A stretch of DNA of 64,000 bases from Chrysophaeum taylorii (lineage: Eukaryota > Sar > Pelagophyceae > Pelagomonadales > Pelagomonadaceae), in NCBI GenBank assembly GCA_029834535.1, contig JAQMWT010000017.1, positions 1 through 64,000 of the forward strand, written 5' to 3'. Shown piece after piece: positions 21,701 to 31,882 of the stretch. Position 1 is the stretch's first letter, and each line of letters starts with the position of its first letter. The notes beneath the pieces were generated by a model. The model was not told where the DNA came from and did not search any database. It saw only the letters and a list, made by a program, of their open reading frames with translations. The position numbers and the translations under genes were made by a program.

Positions 21701-21976
21701 GGAGGGGTTGGTTACAGAGTTAACTCTAAGGATAAGGCGGGGCTGGCAAAGAAGGAAGCGGGGGGGAGATCAAAGCCAGAGCGTTGAGCAAGGCGAGAGC
21801 AGAGCGAGGGGAGCGGGGGTTAGGAGTAAAGGGGAGGGGGTAGTAGGGAGCGTGGTGGTGGTGGTAGAAGCTGCGGCATGTCCTATAGTCTTCGACGTTC
21901 CGAGACACGGCGCCAGGTGCATGTGAGAAGAACATGGCGGTCATATATATCGAGTTGCTTTGATGCCTCTCAGTCG

Positions 21977-22598
21977 TCAGAAGTCGTTGTCGTTCTCTTC
22001 CTCCGCATCTTCGCCGTCATCATCATCATCGACGTCAGTTTCTTCGCCTGGAAAATCATGATCGCCTAGTGTGTTTGGCGTCTTCTTGTAGATTCCCCAC
22101 AGGCGGTCATAGTCACCGTCGCCATGCACGTACTTCCAGAAGGGGTAGTTGTGTTTAATGACGACAGACAAACCAAGAATTATCGGCGATAGACTTGAAA
22201 GGAGCCCGCTTTTCATCAGTTTGCCAAATCGGAACACACGTTCCTCGTGCGCCTCAGTTTGAGTCGCGCTGCCTTTACTTTCGAACACGAGCGTCGCAGT
22301 CGGGTAATCTGCCCGGATCTTGGGATCGGCGTACATTCGAAGCAGGTCCACTCGCTTGCCTCGAATGCCATCTTCTTCTGACGAAACGTGACCATTCTGT
22401 CCTGGGCATAGAGAGGAACTTCGCCATTTCTACATCTGCGTTGTGGGCTTGCGGAGCAGTTGCGGCCTTCGAGTTGTCGCTGTCGTCACCGAAATCTAGC
22501 AGATCGTCGTCGTCGTCGTCGTCGTTGTCATCACTATGACTCGTTTTGCGTCGCTTCATTGGGGATGGCAGCGTTGGCTCCGGTTGCATCAAGTCCAA
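21977..22598 (-). pseudogene. hAT transposase C-terminal region (copy 2)
   Basis: Two frames, 22,275-22,598 (Asp-rich linker DDNDDDDDDDLLDFGDDSD) and 21,977-22,351 (YADPKIRADYPTATLVFESK, EERVFRFGKLM, LSPIILGLSVVIKHNYPFW). These correspond to the hAT dimerisation region. The frames overlap but are not continuous. Confidence 0.6.
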
Positions 22599-22817
22599 CG
22601 CGCGCGCTGCCTCTCTCCATGTACTGTCGAATCGAGTACCTTGGCTAAAGTAGCCTGCGCAACAGGGAGCACTTTTTCAATATGGATCGAAGGGCTCAGC
22701 ATCATTAGGTTGCCGACAGCCTTCGGTGGGGAGAACTGCGTGCAGCGCCTCGCCGGTTCTTTTATGCAAATGTTCCGAGCAGTTGAGACCAATCCATCGC
22801 ATTCCCCCCATTAAACC

Positions 22818-23081
22818 TCATGGAACTTGCGCTTGTTCACGAGGCCCGTCTTGCAAATCGGTACCTGAAGTGTGCCTGCGTTTCTGCTTGTTGAGTGCGC
22901 GGACGGTGAAGGCGCGAACCATATCGACGACCGGGACGTCGCCTTCGGTTTGGAGTGTCAGCACATGCAGAGGCTTCATGAAGCCTTCCACTTGAGCACT
23001 ACATCTCCAGTCTCTTGACGACATCGTAGGGACTCGGGGCTGTGATGGCTTGAATGGCTTCTCCTCGTCATCCTCGGACAC
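22818..23081 (-). pseudogene. hAT transposase central region (copy 2)
   Basis: An 87-codon frame reading 'DWRCSAQVEGFMKPLHVLTLQTEG--VPVVDMVRAFTVRAL', which fits the hAT block 'W-x-x-L-x-x-L-x-PF-x-x-AT-x-x-L'. The catalytic N-terminal part of a full hAT transposase is not visible between here and the terminus. Confidence 0.5.
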
Positions 23082-23261
23082 GTCACAAGATTTTGTGCAC
23101 GAAATTAGTATACCCCGTTGATACGTGCGACGTCACGTAGTTACGGTGTTAGGATACAAGTAGGAATCTACACTACGTGTAGGGAGCTAAGGATATACGT
23201 GCGACTCGTATTCGAAACCACGGCCATCGCTGCGTGTGTACCTTCGAGTGCCTGCTGGCTG

Positions 23262-23365
23262 CGCGGTGAGTTCGCGTTCGCGGCGAGTTCGCGTTCGCGC
23301 GCTGTTGGGATGCGAACCACAGCGAACGCGGACCGAGTTCGCGCGTCGAACGCGAACCATGTCGT
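23262..23365. repeat. Subterminal GCGAAC array, hAT copy 2 (5' end)
   Basis: Short array of GTTCGCG / GCGAAC units next to the 5' terminal repeat, shorter than the 3' array. Confidence 0.75.
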
Positions 23366-23380
23366 GGTTCGTTGCTTCCT

Positions 23381-24520
23381 TTAGGCCATTCTGCGCCCCC
23401 ACTCTTCGAGCAGCTGCAGTATCAATGCCCATGCGTCGCTGTCGTGGGCAGGTGAATACAGACGGTAGCGAACGATGTCGACGTCACGTAGCCTCAAGGT
23501 CCCGTCCACTGACTTGCGAGTTGAGTTGGCCCGGGCATTCAGGAATTCGTCGTACTGCTTGATCGACCTGTCAAAGGCCTCGAAATTCGCCGTGGCAACC
23601 ACTGCTGGCTCGGTGCTAAGTCGCTCGAACAACCCATGCGCACGTTCGACGACGGACGCCATATGCAGCACAGACCAGCCGTCGAGATCGTTGGATGCGG
23701 CAAATAACCGCAAAGGCACTGTGAATTTGTCGTGAATAATAGCCCTGGCCCATAGCGCAGCCTTGATTTCGGCGCTGCTCGGCGTGGCGAAGAGATTGTC
23801 ACGGAGCACGTTGGCATCGGCGTAAGAAGAAGCATCGTCGAGATGCTCGAGAATGAGCGGGAGGTTGGCGAACAGGACCCAAGCAGCCTCGGTGCGTGCA
23901 TCTTGGCGCGTCCCCTTGTCGGTTCGGTCGAGCGTCGAGTGCAGTTCCCGAGGTTCCTGCTTTTCCAATAAGGCTCGCATTTGACTGCCAAACGATTTGC
24001 CGTACCGACCGACGCCCTCGCCGAAGCCCTTCGATGCCGCATGGATAACCTTGTTCACGTCGGCTGTAAGCCGGAGGTGTTTTGTATCCTTCAAAAGAAG
24101 CGAGGTCGCCAGGACCTTCTCAAGAAGCCGACTCTCGGCGGTGGCGCCACTGTCGAGAAAGGTGTTTCCGATATGACGTTGGCAGTTTGCCGACCAGACG
24201 CGAGTCGCCTCGCTACGCTGCGACTCGGTAAGCCTCTCCCAAGCTGGCTCACCCATGTTTTGGCGTACTTCTGCCGCCACGATGGTTTGCAGCTCTCGGA
24301 CGCTTGCCAAGGCCGCCGCTGCGTTGTCGGTCGTCCCGACAGCACCTGCAAGACAGCGAACGCCGACGTCACCAATCGCTGAAATTCCGTCCGCCGAACC
24401 ATGAAGCTTCGCGCGCATCCCACGGAACTGATCGAGGGCGCTCTGGATGTCGCCGAAGCGGGCTGCAATAGCCCGGGATTCGCCGTGAGCGGTCTGGTCG
24501 GCGAGCTCGGTGGCGCCCAT
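23381..24520 (-). pseudogene. D-family protein, helical core (copy a), cut by hAT
   Basis: 379 codons in the same frame as the upstream piece. Recognisable family blocks: CQRHIGNTFLDSGA, LTADVNKVIHAASKGFGEGVGRYGKSFGSQM, TRQDARTEAAWVLFANLPLILEHL and ALWARAIIHDKFTVPLRLF. The last natural codons before the insertion are ILQLLEEWGRRMA; the frame then runs into the hAT terminal repeat. Helical throughout, with conserved D, R, K and W residues that would repay a profile search. No DDE or HUH signature that I can see. Confidence 0.5.
23384..23391. repeat. 8-bp target-site duplication, right (GGCCATTC)
   Basis: Right half of the hAT duplication, identical to 21,346-21,353. Confidence 0.95.
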
Positions 24521-24604
24521 GGTCCAGTCTCGAACTCCATGGACGCTTTCGATTCGGAGTTGCGTGCCGATGAGCTCCTTGCCGTCGAGTTGCGACGCGT
24601 CCGA

Positions 24605-26149
24605 TTAGAACGCGCGCACCTCGCCCTCGCTGAGGTCGAGGGCCAAGAGGAGCTCGTGGAGACGTCCCATATCGCTTCGCAGGTTGCGGACGAAACGCAA
24701 GGATGGGAGCTCCATCTCGGCGGCGCGCTCTTCCCCGATGACCGCGATGACGATCGATGCGATGACTTCAGAGACCTCGGCCGGCGCGACGCGCAACGCC
24801 AACAGACGCATACAGAGGTGTCGCACCCACGGAGGCCAGGCCTGGCCCTTGCCAGCACCGACGCCTGCCGGCCGGCATGGAACTCGAATAGTGGCGTCTC
24901 GCTTCTCGAGCTCGGCGACGCGCGCCCGTAGACGACCGATCTCCTCGTCCCGCGCTCTAAGCTTGGCCTCGGCCTTGTCGAGCTCAAGGGCCAGCTGCTT
25001 CGCATCCCTGTTGACGTCGGCGTAGCCGCGCTGGAGCTGGCGCATCTTCGCCCGGTCGCACTTTTTAGCCAGCTGCGCCTTGGTCTGCTCCGTCGCCGCT
25101 GCCGCCGCCTCTGTCACTGCTCGCTTCACTTCGGCGCGGGCGTCGGCCACTTCGGCGCGGGCGTCGGCCGCCGCCTGCTTCTCTTCAGCCACCGCCTGCA
25201 GAGCGCGCTTCCGCTTCAACGCCGCAGCCTCCTCGCTCCGCGGACGCTGGACCTTGAGTTGTTGCTCTCGACAGGCCGCCTCCCGGGCCTCGGCATCAGC
25301 TCGGGCAGCGACAGCTGCCGCAGCCTCCAAGGCCTCGGCCTTCTCGACCTCGGCCTCGAAGGCCTCTTCGTTTGCCACCCTAATCGCACGCTCGGCCGCG
25401 GCGGCACGGTGTTGCTGGGACGCTCTTGCTGCCTCGAGCTGCTGGACTTTGACCCGTTCCGCCACCAACTGCCTCCGCAACTCAGGCGACTGCCACTGCG
25501 ATTGTACTGGCTGCAGCGCAGGCGGCCGCCGGAGCGAATCGGTCGATCGAGCGCGACGGGCGATGGCGTTCTCCTTGTCCGACGCTGCGTGGACGCCGCT
25601 CAAGCCCACCTTGATGGTGCCGTTGGAGACGCCCTTGACCGTCAGGTTGACCGAGCTCGTTGCCGCGTCATCGTGGAGACTCTGGACGGTAACCACCTCA
25701 GCGTAGACTCTGACGCCCGCCGAAAGGCTGCCTATCGTCTCGACTCGATCGCCGGGCCGGATGTCCGTCTTCAAGCACGTGGTCAACGCCGCCGAGATGC
25801 GTTTCTTGATCTCGAGCACAGGCCGGACGTCGGCGTACATTGGGGCAAAGTCGTTGCGGCAGCGCTTACTGCAGACGAAGAATTGAAGGGGCAGCTCGCC
25901 CTCGATGCCGAGCACTCGTTCCAGGTCAATCGCCTTGCCCGGATCCTCCGGTAGCACAGCGACGCAGCAGCAACACTCGCCTTCGCGGAGGTTTGACCGG
26001 CGTACGCGCCGCTCGGCCGGTTTCATTGACCGATTCTGCGAGCCCACTGCCTCAGGGAGCTCGGTGACCGTATCAGGCAAGATCTGAACGGCCGCCGGGG
26101 CCCCAGCCATCGTCCTAGAGCGCCTCGCGCTCGCCTTCACGCGTCCCAA
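24605..26149 (-). pseudogene. D-family protein, N-terminal part: Cys-cluster and coiled coil (copy a)
   Basis: 514 codons. Residues ~55-105 hold a Cys cluster (ECCCCVAVL... then FVCSKRCRNDF), likely a zinc-binding module. Residues ~215-430 are a long Ala/Arg/Glu coiled coil (EAEVEKAEALEAAAAVAARADAE...). The end is a helical block with WPPWVRHLCMRLLALRVAP. It ends at a stop where the second family copy has a Gln codon in the same reading (…EVRAF then Q-SDAS), so this copy is probably interrupted; the same frame stays open downstream. Expected product: a large nuclear DNA-binding or transposase-like protein, by inference only. Confidence 0.5.
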
Positions 26150-26235
26150 CGGCTCAAAAACGGCTAAACAGGCTCGATTTGAAATCGAGCCTGGCGCTTT
26201 TCGATTTTTGCAAGGGTTTCGCGCTCAGTGTCAGA

Positions 26236-26481
26236 AAATTAATTCACTGAATCCCAAAAACCTGGAATTTCCGCCGCGTCCGTTAGAATGACTATAAACG
26301 AGAGGGGTTCCACCGACAGGGAAGTGGGGGGGCACTCTACACGAAGATCTACAGTACGTATCCACGCTCTGCTGGTCATACCGAGTCGTACTGCTGGACA
26401 TACCGAGTCGCATCGTCGGAGTTTGAAATTGGCAGTGTACTGGAAGCGCAAAGCTCGCGACATGTCCGGCGCCATCGGCTC
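26236..26481. other. Spacer between D copy a and the gypsy LTR
   Basis: About 250 bp without a convincing gene. It contains a short internal repeat (TACCGAGTCG twice, near 26,377 and 26,400) and is the site into which the gypsy element inserted. Confidence 0.5.
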
Positions 26482-26816
26482 TGTGGCGTTGGGAGAAATT
26501 AGGCCTACCTCGCGAGCCTTCGAATCCTGGCTCGCCGCTCGCGTCCGTGCCCTTGATGGAGTCACTGGACGAGGAAGGCCGTTCTCTCGCCACAAAACCA
26601 CAAGCAACTTCCGTGCCTGGTCCTCGCAACTTGAGGGCCGGCTGTTGCTTTATGATTAAGATATTATCGAAACACAGAAATCAGGGTGACGCATGTCGCG
26701 GAAAAGGAAGATGATGTCATAAAGAAAACTGACATCATCATAGCGGAGTAGGGTGCCCTGATAAGGGGGGGCCCTAGAAGAGGGGTAAGCCTTACGAGGC
26801 GGGAGCTGCCGCCACG
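26482..26816 (-). repeat. 3' LTR of the gypsy element
   Basis: About 335 bp, matching 36,125-36,460. Element sense begins GTGGCGGCAGCTCCCGCC and ends CCAACGCCACA. A purine tract CCAGGGGAGTCC abuts its upstream edge, as a polypurine tract should. Confidence 0.85.
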
Positions 26817-26856
26817 GGACTCCCCTGGTAAGAATTCGAGCTGCCCCAGCGAGCTG

Positions 26857-27144
26857 CTAGCGCGAGGAGCGCGGCTTCGCCTTACGAGCATCTCGTGAAC
26901 GAATCTTCTTGTAAACGCGGGTGATGATCGGTTCGGGAACTCGACCACTGCGCAAAGTAAACTTGGGGATCAACACATCAATCTCGTGCGGAGCGATATC
27001 CGTGACACAAGGAGTTGTGTTGGATGAGATTCTGGACTTGTCGATGAAACTGCGACCTTCAACGCCCTTGAACTCGGGCTTGAGTTTGCGGCGCGAAAGG
27101 TGAGAGGTCGGCTTGAAATAAGCGACATCATCGTTCGGACCCAA
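26857..27144 (-). pseudogene. Gypsy pol C-terminal tail (fossil part)
   Basis: A 95-codon open piece between the SINE-like insertion and the 3' LTR, basic, ending RDARKAKPRSSR. Its position fits the tail of the integrase region. Confidence 0.5.
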
Positions 27145-27145
27145 C

Positions 27146-27548
27146 TAACTAACTAACTTCAGACCTCCCCCGAGCATGGGAGCCAGGCCGGACCGGCAGG
27201 AGCCGGTACGGTATCACAGAGGAAAATCACGCAGTTGGGGCAGAGGCGAGGGACGAGGACGGACTTGTTGATGGTGGACCGCCACTGCACGCGGTCTTGT
27301 GCGAGGTCGTGCGAAAGCGTCGTAGGCCGCGGACGTGTTGGTCCACGAACAATCGACCTGTCCGTCGCGTTCTGCCCAACCGAGCGAACCCCATCCCAGC
27401 GCGGACTTTCCGGGTGCTAACCGGCCAGCCCGGGAGGCGAGCAGGCACCGTCTCACTCCGGGACGGCCGGGGCCGCCGCAGGGAGCAAGCGTGTTAGGCG
27501 CCGTCCTCCATCGTAACCGCCGGTTAGCGATCGCAGGGTTAGGGTTAC
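27146..27548 (-). mobile_element. SINE-like unit with LINE-derived tail, copy 4
   Basis: About 400 bp. Element sense begins TAACCCTAACCCTGCGATCG and ends CTGAAGTTAGTTAGTTAGTT. It includes the LINE ORF2-end block QDRVQWRSTI and the shared GATGGAGGACGGCGCC head. A 4-bp duplication (TTGG) may flank it. It lies inside the gypsy integrase region. Confidence 0.7.
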
Positions 27549-28400
27549 CAAATCAGTGTAGAAATGTAGAGCAACACGATCATTTTGGTAATCGTAAGGC
27601 TCGTAAACTTCGGCAACATAAATCTTCTTGCGCCAATCAGAGCGCTTCCGGTCAGGAATCCGGAAAACAACAAACTTACCGTGCTGATAATCATCACGGA
27701 AGGTTTCTTCGGGTTTGCGGATGGTTTGATCAACGATCGGAGGTTCCATCACAGGCGTGATCTGACTAACATGAACACGTCGTTCTTCGGGCGGAGAGTC
27801 GAGAGACTCGATCCTATAGGTGACCGGGGAAAGGCGTTCCTTGATAATAAACGGTCCTCGCCATTCCGGTCGAAGTTTGTTCTGAAGGAAAGGAATGTAG
27901 AGCAAGACGCGCGATCCTTCCTTGTATTCAACATCGACATGATCGGCATTGTAGGCCAGTCGTTGTTTCTTCAAAGCTTTATCACGAGCCTCGCGGACGA
28001 TCTTCGTATAATACTTCAATCGCTCACGAGTTTCGGCGACTGCATCAGAGCGAGTCTTCGGCAACAATCGCGTATCAAAGTCCATAAGCGTGCAATCAGT
28101 CGGCAGCATCGGCTGACCGTTCAGGCGCAGCATAAAGGGAGAAATCTGCGTGCCTGGAATAAACTTGCGGTTGTAACAAAACGCATTATAATGAGCAAAG
28201 TCGGGCCAATCCGTGATGTTCCGGCCCTGAAGGCAAGCACGGAGGAAGGCCTTGATAAATCGGTATACACGCTCAGCGGGGTTCGACTGGGCATGATTGG
28301 GAATCGTAGTTTGGTGTCGTGTGTTGAAGAGATGGCAAAACTCGCGCATCAACTTGTTCACGAACTCTTTACCGTTGTCGGTACGAATCATCTGGGGCAA
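27453..28400 (-). pseudogene. Gypsy integrase core and GPY/F region (fossil part)
   Basis: Open piece with the retroviral integrase second and third acidic regions in context (RTDNGKEFVNKLM, then NHAQSNPAERVYRFIKAFL), followed by a GPY/F module (LRPEWRGPFIIKERLSPVTYRI). Typical of Ty3/gypsy integrase. The zinc-binding N-terminus is in the neighbouring piece 28,510-29,313. Confidence 0.8.
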
Positions 28401-28509
28401 GTAGAGCCCTTGAGGAGGATGTTAATGACAAATGGCTCCTGAATGGATTCAGCAGTCTTGTCGTTCAAAACATCAAAAATCAAGAAGTGCGAGAACGGAT
28501 CAAAGAATA

Positions 28510-29313
28510 CTAGAAGATACGTCTCGGGACCAGCGCTGGACAGTGGTCCAAATAAATCCATGCATAGAACAGCGTCATCACCATCGTAGATAGGCTGTTG
28601 CAAGAGTCCAGCTCGTTCGGCTCAGGCGTACGAGCATTCTGGCAAACTAAACATTCAGCAACGAAGACTCCGACTTCGTTCGACGTGTGGGGCCACCAAA
28701 ATCGTTCTTGGATAGCCTGGACAGTACTGTGACGTCCCATAAGACCACCGTTAACCGGAGTGTCATGGTAGAGTCGAATAATGCGCCTGCGCAACGTAGC
28801 AGGGGCAACAATCATCGGGTGCAAATCTGCAGATGTGCGGTAAAGAATGTCTTTAACAACTTCGCATCGTTCGCTCGCTCGGGAACGTCGCGGCGTCTGA
28901 CCTTGGGCCATTCGGTAGCGAATATCCTCGCAAGTAGCATCAGATTCTTGCTCACGTGCGATTTCGGCGAGGGTCATATTATCGGGTATCTTATCGATAT
29001 AATCTTTGTAAGCGGCTGCGTCCTTGAAGACCTGTGGCTCATCGCGCGCACGGTTCTTCCGACGTTGTCTCGTAGCGTGAGACGTAGCCAATCTCATCGG
29101 ATCCTTTTCAGGATCTTCTTCCTCGTCTTCCGGCAGTTCGGTCGTAACAAACGACATTATGAAGTGGCAGCCGGAGGCGGGAATTCCTCGGTCATCAACA
29201 GGCCGGGGAAGCTCTTGGAACACCAAATAAGCGTGGTTCAAAGGTTCTCCAAACTCGTCAGTCTCGATGACATGATCTATCGGATTGCGGGAGAGACAGT
29301 CAGGGATACTCAT
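28510..29313 (-). pseudogene. Gypsy RNase H-integrase junction and integrase zinc finger (fossil part)
   Basis: Begins SIPDCLSRNPID, the usual 'ADxLSR' end of the gypsy RNase H region. After a charged linker it has the HHCC integrase finger in order: LYHDTP--GGLMGRHST-x-QAIQERFWWPH and CLVCQ. Confidence 0.8.
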
Positions 29314-29406
29314 TCCCGTGACTTTCCCGGCTTGTAACCAAGTTCAGGGTCAAAATTGGCGAGGCGCATCGCCCAACGAGCAAGCTGCCCAGACGAGTGC
29401 GTCGCC

Positions 29407-29740
29407 TTACGTAAAAACGTCAAGTTTCGGTGATCGGTCTCCAAAACAGTCCGGTGCCCTTCGATGTAGGTAGGCTCGAAAGTGCTCTAGAGAAAGGATA
29501 ACTGCCAACAGCTCCAGCCGACGGGGCTCATAATTGCGCATCTCCTTCGGCACAGCTCGGCTCCAGTATTCAACCACTCGTTCTTCTCGAGTCACTCTCC
29601 CGGCATCGTCCTTGACTTCGACAATCTGGAAGAGGTATGCTCCAAGTCCATCCTTGGAAGCATCGGATCGGATCTGAAAAGGCAGATCACAATCGGGGTG
29701 GTAGACTCCTCGGGAATCAACCAAACAAGGTTGATGCCGT
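29407..29740 (-). pseudogene. Gypsy RNase H (fossil part)
   Basis: Reads 'CDLPFQIRSDASKDGLGAYLFQ', then 'VVEYWSRAVPKEMRNYEPRRLELLAVILSLEHFRAYLH'. These are the RNase H 'DAS-x-x-GxGAxLxQ', 'SR-x-L--E-x-NY' and 'ExLAVVxAxxxFRxYL' blocks of gypsy elements. Confidence 0.8.
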
Positions 29741-29744
29741 GCTC

Positions 29745-30235
29745 GACCCTGTAGGGAGTAGTGATGTGTTGGCTGAAGGACGGGCGGAACGCGTCGGAGT
29801 ATACTGTGCGTAGATGCACTTTGAGTTGTGTCTTGCAAAAGGCATGTAAGTAATCTAGTGCTTGCGTAAATTCGGTCGCGTTGGTAGTGCGCGTAAAATA
29901 GGCTAGTAGGAACTTTGATAGCAGTTCTTTGAAGACAACAATGTGGGTGAAGCCGCCCCACTCAGAAGGAAAGGTGACGTAGCCACCATCGCAAGCCCCG
30001 ACTTCACCTGGCCGGTGGGTCTGTTCAAAGCTCGGCTTGGTCTCGTTCTCTTGGTCGTGACGGTGGCGCTTGTTGCGGCAAATGCAGTCAATGCACATAT
30101 CTCTGTAGGGAATATCGGATGCTGAGAAGCCAGGGCGAGCAATGACGTCAGGGGCTATGGCAGCAACGTTGTCAGGGCAGTGGTGTACATTGTGGAAGCG
30201 ATTGGCTCTTTGTTTGGCATTTTGGTATTCAACTG
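29745..30235 (-). mobile_element. Copia-type integrase fragment lodged in the gypsy pol gene
   Basis: Between gypsy RT and RNase H lies a piece reading 'HRPGEVGACDGGYVTFPSEWGGFTHIVVFKELLSKF', ending TTPYRVEHGIN. It is a divergent relative of the copia integrase at 9,047-9,934, and no LTR or target duplication accompanies it. How it arrived is unknown; template switching during reverse transcription is one possibility. Limits are approximate. Confidence 0.65.
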
Positions 30236-31182
30236 TACCATGGGCGAGCGTTTTGCGGGGAATTGCCTTGACAGAGATATGTCGCTTCGAGGCATAATCG
30301 TCTCGGCGGTTCCACGATCTTCGAGTAGCCCTTCACATATCGCCGCCAATAATTACTCATGCCGATGAAAGAGCGTATCTGGGTCTTCGGCGAAGTATTC
30401 GGCAAAGTACCTGGAATCGGCATCTTCTGCAGTGCTTCCAGCGTCTTCGGATTCGGCTTCAAGCCTTCTGGGGTCGAAATGTGTCCCAGAAATTCTATAT
30501 CATCTTTGAGAAGGTGGAACTTCGCGGTTCGACCGCTGTACCCTCTCTGTGCCAAATGACACATCACTTCGATCAAAACTTGTAAATGTCGATGAAGATC
30601 GTCGGATCCCATCATAATATCGTCAACAAACGCAACCAAGTCTCGATACATCCATTTCGAAAGGTCGCTCGCCATTTGCTTGCAAAAAAAAGCTCCGGCC
30701 GTCTTCACACCTAGAGGTAATCGCAAGAAACTATGAGCGCCAAGTGGGCTAACCATCGTGACAGCGTCTTGCGCTGCCGGATACAGACGAAGGTTGTGGT
30801 ATCCCCGTCTAATATCAATGCATGTCCGCCATCGTCGCATGGCGAGAAAAGCTAAAGCATCATCTTGTCGAATGTTCGGCCAACTGTCATTGATCAATTG
30901 ATCGTTGAGCTGACGTAAGTCAACTGCAGCACGGAACGCGTTTGACGTTCCAATCTCAGCTCCTTTCTTCGGAAGCATCAACACAGGAAAGCCCCAAGGT
31001 GAGTTGGCCGGACGAATGACTCCATCCTGGCACCACTCGCTGATCTGCTTGCGGAGACAATCGAGCTTCGCAGGCGTCAATCGGTAGGGCGTCATCTTAA
31101 TCGGTCGCGGATTCGCGTCTCTGAATCGTAGAGACACAGGAGGCGAGTCCACAGGTCTCATAATCGGGTCGAAAAAGCCCAA
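30229..31182 (-). pseudogene. Gypsy reverse transcriptase (fossil part)
   Basis: An almost complete RT domain: MTPYRLTPAKLDCLRKQI, GVIRPANSPWGFPVLMLPKK, FRAAVDLRQLND, the FLRLPLGVKTAGAFF block, and the catalytic box as FVDDIM followed by HL-x-VL and FLGHISTPEGLKPNPKT. Clearly Ty3/gypsy in type. Confidence 0.9.
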
Positions 31183-31718
31183 GAATATTGCACACAGTGA
31201 CGGAGCATCAGTTTCGCATCGTCATCTAAGTGCGGATTGTCAGGAATCCCCAGCTCCTGGACAACCTTGTCGACTTCTTCCTTCGTAGGAGTTTTAACTT
31301 TCATTGCTTCGTTATCCTTGACATGCTCAGGAGTTTGTGGCAGCGGGGCACCCTCAGCATCGCGCGGCGCATCTTTCCATGGAACATCGAACTTCTTCTC
31401 ATATTTTAGTCTCACTTCCGGGTGGCTTTTGTTGATCCTCTCGCCTTTGACACGAACACTCGGCTCGCTCTTGATCTTCGGTTCCCGATCTCGCTCACGA
31501 TGTGGCGGAACGTCCAAATTTGGTTGTCGGGGGGGGGCAGCAGAAGAAGCGTGAGACGCCACCTGCTCATCTGTTACAGGCGGAATCAACGGTACATCTG
31601 GAGGTTTCCATTTGGTGCGATCTTGGAGATCATCAGTCGATACCCATCTTACGACACGTGTGCGCGTGTTTAACAGCGGAACTTGTACGTGACGACGGGT
31701 GGTTTCATCACTTTGCAC
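31158..31718 (-). pseudogene. Gypsy linker between methyltransferase-like and RT parts
   Basis: 186 codons, Pro- and charge-rich with no domain recognised (PPHRERDREPKIKSEPSV...). It ends in a short conserved-looking 'HLDDDAKLMLRHCVQYSWAFS', comparable to the segment that precedes gypsy RT domains ('L--LL-xYxDVFS'). Confidence 0.6.
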
Positions 31719-31882
31719 GGTCTGCAGGACTCAACGCGGACGGCAAAGCTTCGCCGCTCAAGTGAAAATCCTTGGTCACAGAGCTGTGCAGATCGAGTAC
31801 TAATAATGTCATTGTGTCTGGTGGCACGACGGACGCCAAGTGTTTCAACGAGGTCGTCCTGGAGAAGCCGGCCCAATCAAAA

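Larger units (their letters stand above)
21354..23383 (-). mobile_element. hAT transposon, both ends intact, copy 2
   Basis: 2,030 bp bounded by perfect 17-bp terminal inverted repeats, TAAAGGAAGCAACGAAC, and by a perfect 8-bp target duplication, GGCCATTC, the hallmark of hAT. The gene reads on the minus strand. Arrays of GCGAAC units lie inside both ends. The transposase is incomplete: only the central and C-terminal regions are recognisable and they are split over frames, so the copy looks non-autonomous. It inserted into the D coding region; the same site is empty in the paralogue at 52.49 kb. Confidence 0.93.
19640..26235 (-). mobile_element. Repeated coding family D, copy a (probable transposon, unrecognised)
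   Basis: A ~6.6-kb minus-strand unit, of which 2,038 bp are an inserted hAT and its target duplication. The same unit recurs at 50,797-60,035. Shared limits are GGTTAAGGAACCAGGTGG at the left and ...AATTAATTCACT at the right. Neither inverted nor direct terminal repeats are evident. In order the unit encodes a Cys-cluster domain, a long Ala/Glu/Arg coiled coil, a helical α-rich core and a C-terminal Tudor-like β-barrel. Repetition, and insertion next to other repeats, suggest a mobile element, but I cannot match a transposase class. Confidence 0.55.

Noticed and set aside
25080-25954. Long plus-strand frames opposite family D copy a (and at 58.9-59.7 kb)
   Set aside because: They are antisense shadows of the Ala/Arg/Glu coiled-coil coding strand; high GC removes stops on both strands.
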